From Calamus simplicifolius (lineage: Eukaryota; Streptophyta; Magnoliopsida; Arecales; Arecaceae), in the NCBI GenBank assembly GCA_900491605.1, contig UESW01004567.1:362890-426889 (forward strand): a DNA stretch of 64,000 nucleotides, read 5' to 3'. Of this stretch, positions 56,191-64,000 are shown one piece after another. Under the pieces are notes generated by a model. The model saw nothing but the letters and a program-made list of their open reading frames with translations, made no database searches and was not told the origin of the DNA. Position 1 is the stretch's first letter. Each line of letters begins with the position of its first letter. The position numbers and the translations under genes are program-made.

Positions 56191-59100
56191 AGATTCTAGC
56201 TTGGAATGTTCGAGGGGCCCTGAAACCCTCGTTCCGGTCCTCCTTTGGGAGGCTTCAGCAGTTACATGCCTTTGACATCTGTATCCTGATGGAAACTCGT
56301 CTTTCTAGGGATAGTCTGGCTCGGCTTCGGAGACAAATCTCTAGACTGTGGGACTCTTATGCTGTGGAGTTTGTCGATCTCTCAGGAGGTATTTTGGTGT
56401 TATGGAGACCGGATAAAGTTAGAGTGGATGCCTTTCACGGGTGTGGCCAGCAGGTGGCTTTGGTCATTTCGGAAGGGACCTCTGCTCCTTGGCTTCTCTC
56501 GGGGGTTTATGCCAGCACCGACATTAGAGCTCGTCGTGTGCTTTGGGATGAGTTACTCTCCCTTCTTGACCAGGGTTTTCCTTCTCTCCTTGTTGGTGAC
56601 TTCAATTGTATTCTGGGAGCCTCTGAGAAGAGAGGGGGCAGACATGTTGTTAGTTCTCCGGATATCGTTGAGTTCAGGGATTTTATCTCCTCGACGGGTC
56701 TTTTGGATTTGGGATTTGCTGGATCTCAGTTTACCTGGTGCAATAACCATCAGGGTTCTGCTAGAGTTTGGGAAAGGCTGGACAGGGCCTTGGCGTCTAC
56801 CAACTGGTTGCAGCTCTTTCCTTCTACTACTATCACTCACTTATCCAGGATTGGCTCTGATCATTGTCCCATCCTTATTTCTACTGATGTGACCCTTCAG
56901 CGGTCTAGACAGTTTAAATTGAGAAATTCTGGACCTTTTATTCCTCTGCTAGGCATATCATTTCTCAGGTTTGGCGGCTGCCGGTTAGGGGGAGTGCCTC
57001 TTACATTCTTTCTAGATGGCTGCTTTTGGCAAGCCGAAGGCTCTCTAGCTGGTACAGGAGGGAGGTCGGGGACATTTTGAGGCAGGTTGATCAGGTGGAG
57101 TCTATTATTTCTTCTCTGCAGACCAAGGAGGATCAGGAGGGTTTTCTTCTTGACTCGGACCTGTCCACCCTCAGATTTACTTTGGTCGTTCATCACTCTC
57201 TTATGCTGCAGCAGGAGACCTATTGGCGGCAAAGGTCTCGTATTCAGTGGATTAAAGAGGGGGACCACAATACGAGGTTCTTTCATCAGGCTACTCTACG
57301 CCGGTGGTCGGCTAATCGTATCAGGCGATTAGTTGACGACGAGGGTCACTTGGAGGAAGACCCTCAGGGGATCAGGGATATGCTTTTTTCTTTCTTCCAG
57401 TCCAGGTAGACCGTGTTGTCTGGTGATGGGCTCCCTGTTCCTCCTGTTCTATCTTCCTGTAAGGTCTCTGATGTGGAGAATGATTCTTTTATCAGGCCCT
57501 TCTCTACGGAAGATATTCGCCTTGCTTTATGGGATCTGGGGCCTGATAAGGCCCCTGGCCCTGACGGGTTCCCTCCTCTATTTTTCCGTCATTATTGGGA
57601 TATTGTTGGTCCAGATATCATCCTGGCTATTCAGACTGTGTTTCAGTCTAATCATATGCCTTCTGATTGGAAGCAGACTCTCGTCACCCTGGTTCCCAAA
57701 CGTCCTGATGCCTCCTCTCCCCAGCATTTCAGGCCAATCAGTCTGTGTTCCACATTATATAAGATTTGTGCTCGACTGTTGGTTGGTCGGATAGTGTCGG
57801 TGATCCCTCGTCTCATATCGCAGGAGCAGGGTGCTTTTCTTAGGGGGCGCAGTATCACTGATAATGCCCTGTTGGCACAGGAGTTTATGCATGATCTCCA
57901 AAGAGCTGCTAGAAGTTAGTGCCTCATGGCTATTAAGCTCGATATAGAGAGAGCTTATGACAGATTGAGATGGGACTTTCTGCGCCGTACGCTTCAGGAG
58001 TTTGGCTTCCATGAGGTTTTTATTACTTGGGTGATGGAGTGCATCTAGAGGCCATCCTTTTCTTTCCTTATAAATGGGGGTCGGACTGAGTTCTTTCACT
58101 CTGAGGTCGGTCTGAGACAGGGGTGTCCGCTTTTGCCATTTTTGTTCATTATATCTACTGATGCCTTATCCCGGGATCTTGCTGTGGCTACACGGACTTC
58201 GGCGATCCACCCACATTCTGCTGGCCCCCTTGGTCCCTCACTGTCCTACTTACTGTTCGCTGATGACTGTCTCCTGCTAGGGAATGCTTCTACCGGTAAT
58301 GCCACTACTTTTGCGGCCATTCTTCATTCCTATTGTTGTGCTTCGGGCAGAGAGTTAATCTTAGTAAATCTTCGATTTGCTTTAGCCCGAGGATGTCCCC
58401 TACTCTAAAGATGTCTATCTCTCGATTGATGGGCATTCCTGCTCAGTCTGATTGCTTGTCCTATTTGGGGATTCCGATTACTGGGAGACGGCCACGGTGT
58501 TCGGACTTCAGCTTTATTATTAGGCGGATCCGAGATCGATTGGATGGTTGGTAGGTTTCTGGGCTTTCTATGATGGCCAGGATTACTCTCATCCGTTCCG
58601 TATTATCTTCGATGCCTAGCTATCTTTTGGCTAATACTGCTATTCCCCTGACCTGTTTGTGAAAATTGAGAGATACTTTTGGGATTTTCTCTGGGCTTCG
58701 ATGCAGGAGGGCCGGCGTGTTAATCTAGTTATTGGGACACTGTTTGTTTGCCTACGGCTGAGGGTGGACTTGGGATCCAATCGCTATCTGTTAGAAGATA
58801 GGCGTTGACTGCCAGGCATGCCTCTCGGTTCTTGCTTGATCCTCAGTGTTTATGGAGTTCTTTTATGCGTGCCAAGTATGGTAGTTGGATCCCGTCTTAT
58901 CCTACTCAGTCTAACCGGGGGCATTCCTTTTTCTAGAAAGAGGTCTGTCGTTATGCTCCGACTATTTTGCACAGTACCTCATGGATGATTGGTGATGAAA
59001 CTTTGGTAGATGTCACCCAGGACACTTGGATTGCTAACCTTCCCTTGTCTCGTTGGCCAACTTTTGTGTCTTCTGATATTTCTAAGGGTATGCAAGTCAG

Positions 59101-60325
59101 TGGTTTTATCTCCCTGGATCACTCTGGATGGTCGTCCTCTCGGTTGTCCAGTTATTTTGGAAATGAGCTCTGCCGGCGTATTCTCTCTATCCCTCTCCCT
59201 TCGGGTACTAGTACTGATTTCAGGGTTTGGGGTAGATCTTGCTTATCCCGTGCTCCCATGGGGGACCTTCTGTCTATTTTCAGACCGCACCCTTAGGTTG
59301 CTTTGGAGTTGGTTTGGGTTTGGCATCTTATTGTTCACCCTAGAGTAAGACTCTTCATCTGGAAAGTAGCTCGGGATATTCTTCCTACCTGCTCTCTTTT
59401 ATCTAGAAGAGGGATGAGGATTCTGCCAACTTGCCGGTCTGTGGTATTGAGGAGGAGACGACAGATCATGCTATATTCTACTGCCCTAGGGCTAATCAGA
59501 TTTGGCAGATGTCTGGTTCCTGTCCTTGGTTGTCGGATTCTGGCTCTTACCGCAGTTCTTTTTTGAGGCTATTGAAGCTAGGTAGAGGTAGGAGCACCTA
59601 CCAGCGGGGTTCTTTGTGGGCTTATACTGCTTATCAGATCTGGTTATCTCGGAATCGGATTCTATTTTTGAATACGAGACTCTCCCCTGGTAGGGTATTG
59701 AGGTCGGTTGTTTCCCTTTATATTGAGTATATCTCCCATCATGAGTTTCTTGATTCTGCGAACCCTGGCCACTGGGACTCCCCTGCTGCTGCGGCAGCGA
59801 ACCGGCATACGGTTTATATCTCCTAGGAGACCCTTCTAGGGTTTGTTAAAATCAACTTTGATGGGAGTGTCCATGATAGATGTGCCGGATCGGCTTTTGT
59901 TATTCGTGATGTGGATGGCATGATGCTGGCGGCTGGGGGTCTTGGTTTGCTTGATGTTACGATTCCTCTGGCCGAACTGTCTGCGGCATGGGCAGGCATC
60001 TCCTATGCTGTTCGTATCCTGGGGGCCCGTAGTCTTATCATTGAAGGCGACTCTTTCACTGTCATTCGCTGGATCTGGCGGGAGCCCAGTTCCATCATGT
60101 CGACTATTCCCTTGCTGTGCGACATCCGCTCTATGATTTGGAAGCTCCCAATATTCAGATTCGTCATGTCTACCGCGAAGCTAATGCAGTGACTGATTGG
60201 ATTGCTGCCAGGGTGGCCTCTCATTCGGGCAGCTGGAGCTGGAAACTGGGCGACCCTTGTCCCTCGTTCCTTTCTCAGTTATTGTACTTTGATATGTCTG
60301 GTATGACCCGCCCTAGAGTGATGTA
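56187..60325 (+). pseudogene. LINE ORF2 (endonuclease, reverse transcriptase, RNase H), broken
   Basis: The ATG at 56187 overlaps the ORF1 stop as ATGA. The AP-type endonuclease is well kept: ILAWNVRGALK, ILMETRLSRD, LLVGDFNCILG and SRIGSDHCPIL (56187-56880). RT follows after a frameshift near 56950: DKAPGPDGFPPLFFRHYW, FRPISLCSTLYKICARLLVG, LDIERAYDRLRWDF and LFADDCLLLGN, with the catalytic FADD at 58256-58267. A zf-RVT-type CGIEEETTDHAIFYC segment lies at 59437-59480. The terminal RNase H has KINFDGSVHD, IIEGDSFTVIRWIWREPSS and, after a frameshift near 60165, REANAVTDWIAA. Stops include 57917-57919, one near 58047 and several after 58380. Confidence 0.92.
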
Positions 60326-60352
60326 ATTATCCGACTATACCAAAAAAAAAAG

Positions 60353-60365
60353 AGCCATATATGAT
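60353..60365. repeat. Target-site duplication of the LINE, right copy
   Basis: An exact match to 54323-54335. Confidence 0.87.
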
Positions 60366-60681
60366 TAAGTTTTATCAATTTGTTGATAAAATATTAGTGA
60401 AATGCACTCTATCAATTGATGATTTCAATGATGTTGGTGTCTAAGATCTGATGGCTTTTATGAACAATTTTAAAATGCAGAAGGATTATGTTTTTTATGA
60501 TTCCATATAATTGCCTTCCATTTTAAGGGGCTTTTGATGCAATTTTCTTGAAATGCTTTTGATGAAGTCCAACACATTAAAATCTAATACTACAACCTTC
60601 AAAATTTCGAATGGTTATGCTATTCTATTTCCATTAAGAATAAAATTTTAACTAGAAATACTTCTCTTGGGACATAATTGG
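60366..60681. other. Spacer between the LINE and the next LTR element
   Basis: AT-rich, no gene seen. The last five bases (attgg, 60677-60681) may be the left target duplication of the next element, whose right flank is outside the window. Confidence 0.4.
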
Positions 60682-62012
60682 TGATGGGGCTAATTAACCC
60701 AATGGGCAACGATGACGGCATGTTCTACTCGGCCCAGTTCCTCAATGGCCTCCCATCTCGGTCCCATCCAAGTCGGCCCAGTTCCTCAACGGCCTCCGAA
60801 GTAGGCCATCCAAGTCGGCCTCCCAAGTCAGCCCAGTTCCTCAACGGCCTCCCAACTCGGCCCCATCCAAGTCGGCCTTCCAAGTCGTTCTCCCAAGTCG
60901 GCCATCCAAGTCGGCCTTCCAAGTCGGCTTAGTTCCTTAATGGCCTCCCAACTCGGCCTCCCAAATCAGCCCCATCCAAGTCAGCCTCCCAAGTCGGCCC
61001 AGTTTCTCAATGGCCTCCCCACAACGGGTCTCCTAGGCGGCCCCTGACTCACGGACTCTCGGCCATGGATGGCTCTAGTTCGCAGACGTCCGCTGCAACC
61101 CCCTTGTCCCATGGGAGAGGATCCCAACCGGCTCCCGATGCCACGGACTCCTCCAGCGAAGATAGCTCTCGGCTCTGGCTACCTTCGAAGCCCGACGGAC
61201 CCGGCTCCCACTTCCCTACTCCACCATCAAGCTCCAGGAGGTGCTGCTCCCGGCTCCAGCTCTGGAGCCAGGCGACCAACGCCCGTCTGCTCGCCGGCCT
61301 CATCCTCGCTGGCCTCGTCCTCGTGATCCAAGATCCAAGACAGAGGCAGCAAAGTGTAATGTGGAAGGCACATCTGACAATCGCTTGACAAGACTAAGCT
61401 CATCAACCACTTACAGCCCACGTACCTGATAGAACTTTATCCATCAACCATACGTCCGTCCATGCCCTGCAAGCCTGCAACAGCCTATAGCAACCATCCA
61501 AATCAAGTGGCCACCCACTCTGACGGGACTTGGCCTTCAACTCTAACATGCCAAAAAGGAAGCAAGCCTCATCAATGCTGTCATCACGATAAATGCTCTG
61601 ACAAATGGCAGCACCTCAAATCTTACAAACATCAGCTCTGACATTTCATCCATAAAAAGTCATCATTATGAGGCATCAACCACTAGAATCAGACAGACTC
61701 TAAGCACCAATAAAATGGGTAAGAGGGACCCCCGACCAGGTAAGTCTAACTACCTCACAACACTCCTAAACCCTTATTCTTTCTCACAGAGAGAGCTCTT
61801 TTCTAAACCTCTCTCTCTTTCGAGCTTCCTTAAGCTCACGGCTGTTGTCCAAAGCACTGACTTGAGCGTCGCAGGGTCCCCACCAGAATCTTTGGTCCTC
61901 AAGACTTTTTACAAGCTCCCAAATATAAGAAGTGCACCGAAGGATCCTGGGCTCGCTGGAGAAGGCGATCGAATGCTTGCGAACATTCGAGGAGGGTCAT
62001 TTGGCAATAACA
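60682..62012 (+). repeat. 5' LTR of a non-autonomous LTR element (probably Ty3/gypsy-derived)
   Basis: It begins TGATGGGGCTAATTAACCC, and the same start recurs at 63731 after a purine tract. The first 350 bases hold many CCCAAGTCGGCC / CATCCAAGTCGGCC and CAGTTCCTCAATGGCCTCCC units. A GAGCGTCGCAGGGTCCCC stretch near 61864 is of the kind seen in plant gypsy LTRs. I place the 3' end at ATAACA (62012), before ATTGGCACGCCAGAAAG, which could be the primer site; this edge is uncertain. GC-rich ORFs inside are not genes. Confidence 0.65.
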
Positions 62013-63730
62013 GATTGGCACGCCAGAAAGGGAGAGAGAGTAGAGTTCTACAGCACTAAGTCACAAGCCCTCACTTCCTCTACGACAACAACAATGAATA
62101 AAAAGATAGTGATGACAAGAATCCATGAGGCTTTCGTAAGTCATGCTAGGGGGGCACCCTCAACGAGTTGAACCGAGCAATAGAATGCCAGCCGCTCTAC
62201 TCCATCATCACCACTATCTTGGGCCATTCAAGTAAAACATCATGCCACCCCCACCCTACAAATCTAAGTATCAATGGCAGCTGCCCCAAAAGTTTCGGGA
62301 GCGATGTTTTACTTCTCCTTTAGTTGCTACTCAAGCTAGCCATCATCTGTCCGATGGAAGATCTCTCCAGCGAGAGAATCACCATCGTCATATCTTTTCG
62401 AGGCTCATCAGCAAGAGCAAGCTCAAGCTATCAGCAAAGAGCCCCTTCAAGCTCACTAAATACGATGCAAAAGCAAAAGGCCATTAAAAGCTAAGTATAC
62501 TATGCTTAGACAAAGTATTTCTTTCATTGATACTTAAAATATCATACAAAGAAGATGACTTGAGTCAGGTTACATCAAAACACAAAGAAAAAGGAACCTG
62601 ACGACTCTCAACTCTCAGATCAGCCTCCGAGGTTAAAAGAAACCTGACGACTCTCAACTCTCAGGTTACCCTCCGGGGTTAAAAGGAACCTAACGACTCT
62701 CAACTCTTAGGTCATCCTTCGGGGTTAAAAGGAACCTGACGACTCTCAACTCTCAGGGCACCCTCTGGGATTAAAAGAAACTTGACGACTCTCAACTCTC
62801 AGATTACCCTTCGGGGTTAAGAGGAATCCAACGATTCTCAACTCTTAGGTTACCCTCCGGGGTTAAAAGGAACCTGACAACTCTCAACTCTCAGGTCATC
62901 CTTCGGGGTTAAAGGAATCTGATGACTCTTAACTCTCAGGTCACCCTCTGAGGTTAAAAGGAGCCTGACGACTCTCAACTCTCACGTCACCCTCCAAGGT
63001 TAAAAGGAATCTGACGACTCTCAACTCTTAGGTCACCCTCCGAGGTTAAAAGGAACCTGACAACTCTTAACTCTTAGGTCACCCTTCAAGGTTAAAAGGA
63101 GCCTGATGACTTTCAACTCTTGGATCATCCTCTGAGGTTAAAAGGTATCCGAAGACTTCAGTAACTCTTAGATCACCTCTCGGGCCGGCCATAAAACCCC
63201 CCGAGGCAGTTCTATTTCAGCCCTCGCAACTCTATTTCTGCTTTGGCGATTTTATTTCAACCCCTGCGGCTCTATTTCTACTTCGGCAAATTTTATCTCA
63301 GCCTCAATAGTTTTATCTACCTTGGCAGCCTCAAGTCGGTGGATAGCCAAGAAAAGACTTTCAGACTTTATGTCAAAAGATGAAAACAAAGTTGGCTCAC
63401 AGCAAAAGAGACCAACTTCCCAGATCACAGTTGACGAACAATCATATCTGGACCCTATATTAACAAAGGATCGCTGGCTGTCCTCAGCCGGTTGAAGGTA
63501 ATTAACTTACCTTCAAACTTTGCTTAAAAGTTCTTGAACAGGCAAAGAGCATGGCTCCAGAGAATGTGCAAATGTCCACACAAGGCAGCGCAAAAGAAAT
63601 GGGATTTTTCCATTTGGAAGAAATCACAATTGAAGTTAACATGAAAAGATAGGTGCAAAGGTAAAAAGTTCTACACTCCTTTCGCTTAGCTGATGCAGGG
63701 CACACAAGATCAAGGAGTGTGGGGGGCATC
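62013..63730 (+). mobile_element. Internal region of the non-autonomous LTR element
   Basis: Only 1.7 kb lies between the LTRs, and I find no gag or pol motif. It contains a 46-bp tandem array (about 62590-63150) and a looser run of units ending in CTATTTC or TTTTATTTCA at 63205-63330. It ends in the purine tract GTGTGGGGGGCATC, directly before the 3' LTR. This fits a LARD- or TRIM-like element that relies on proteins made elsewhere. Confidence 0.62.
62590..63150 (+). repeat. Array of about twelve 46-bp repeats
   Basis: The consensus unit begins GAACCTGACGACTCTCAACT, continues with CTCAGGTCACCCTCCGAGG and ends TTAAAAG. Units differ by a few substitutions and occasional single-base gaps. There are no unique spacers, so it is a simple tandem array. 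Confidence 0.88.
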
Positions 63731-63934
63731 TGATGGGACCAATTAACCCTATGAGCAACGATGACGGTGTGTTCTACTCGGCCTAGTTCCTCAATGGCCT
63801 CCCATCTTGGCCTCCCATCTTGGCCCCATCCAAGTCAGCCCAGTTCCTCAATGGCCTCCCAAGTTGGCTATCCAAGTCGGCCCCATCCAAGTTGACCTTC
63901 CAAGTCCGCCATCCAAGTCGGCCCCATCCAAGTC
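63731..63934 (+). repeat. 3' LTR of the non-autonomous element, truncated by an insertion
   Basis: It starts TGATGGGACCAATTAACCC and follows the 5' LTR start (60682 on), including AACGATGACGG and the CAGTTCCTCAATGGCCTCCC units. Similarity stops at 63934, where a different LTR end begins. Confidence 0.75.
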
Positions 63935-64000
63935 TGTTGGCCCAGATGATAGCCCATGAGGGGGGGGTGAATTGAGTTCTTTAAAAATTTAAGTCCTTTT
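63935..64000 (-). mobile_element. Edge of another SIRE-like LTR, minus strand
   Basis: On the minus strand this ends CTATCATCTGGGCCAACA, preceded by CAATTCACCCCCCCCTCATG. The 3' ends of LTRs A and B have the same plan (CAATTCACCCCCCTCTTGGG then CTATCTGGACCAACA or CTACATCTGGGCAACA). So a SIRE-type element or solo LTR begins here and runs out of the window. Confidence 0.65.

Larger units (their letters stand above)
54336..60352 (+). mobile_element. L1-type LINE, full length but mutated
   Basis: The element is 6.0 kb with a short 5' leader (54336-54477), ORF1, ORF2 (endonuclease, RT, RNase H) and an A tail at 60342-60350, framed by a 13-bp duplication. The leader has three tandem AGAG(C/T)GTCTG units near 54369-54400. 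Full length with a matched duplication shows true target-primed insertion. Both ORFs carry frameshifts or stops, so it is inactive. Confidence 0.92.

Noticed and set aside
60678..61430. GC-rich ORFs on both strands
   Set aside because: They lie inside an LTR, overlap in several frames and consist of CCAAGTCGGCC-type repeats or compositionally biased sequence.
62590..63150. CRISPR-like array
   Set aside because: The units are contiguous 46-bp tandem repeats without unique spacers, in plant DNA inside an LTR element.

Overview
This window is plant nuclear DNA, very probably from a monocot. Palm is my guess, from the style of the one host gene and the repeat families, and it is low confidence. 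It has a single recognisable host gene: a two-exon bHLH transcription factor of the bHLH30/TMO5-like group at 40795-42764 on the + strand. Nearly everything else is transposable elements, many nested inside one another, and most insertions can be proved from target-site duplications (TSDs).

Layout. Positions 1-291 and 10434-14326 are one minus-strand Ty1/copia element (called C), split by a complete SIRE-type copia element (A, 292-10433, TSD tcaat). A has ~1.4 kb LTRs, gag, pol and a third envelope-like ORF, all broken. Positions 14337-36663 are one 22.3 kb Mutator-like element (MULE) with a 10-bp TSD and ~1.3 kb terminal inverted repeats. It carries a FAR1-type transposase on + and a convergent ULP (SUMO-protease-like) gene on -, which is the gene content of Kaonashi-type MULEs. 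Long arrays built on a short core, GGGTGTCGT, lie between and beyond the genes. The transposase is interrupted by a second, decayed SIRE element (B, 17914-27236, TSD cattt). From 36674 to 46717 comes the gene-bearing interval: upstream DNA, a TATA box, a G-box, the bHLH gene, its 3' region and a MITE nested in a MITE.

Positions 46721-52807 hold two related CACTA-like elements in opposite orientation, each with its own 3-bp TSD. Both carry the same captured host-gene exons. The second contains a tRNA-derived SINE with a 17-bp TSD, and the first keeps the matching empty site. Positions 54336-60352 are a full-length but mutated L1-type LINE with a 13-bp TSD. From 60682 to the end is a non-autonomous LTR element with a 46-bp tandem array. 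Its 3' LTR is broken at 63935 by the edge of another SIRE-like LTR on the minus strand.

How it fits together: all TE genes here carry stops, frameshifts or deletions, so none looks able to move by itself. The order of events can be read from the nesting: C before A, MULE before B, LTR element before the last SIRE-like insertion, CACTA-like element before the SINE. Elements A, B and the MULE each carry their own short motif, repeated tens of times at intervals of roughly 20-60 bp. The bHLH gene appears intact and is the only plausible functional protein gene.
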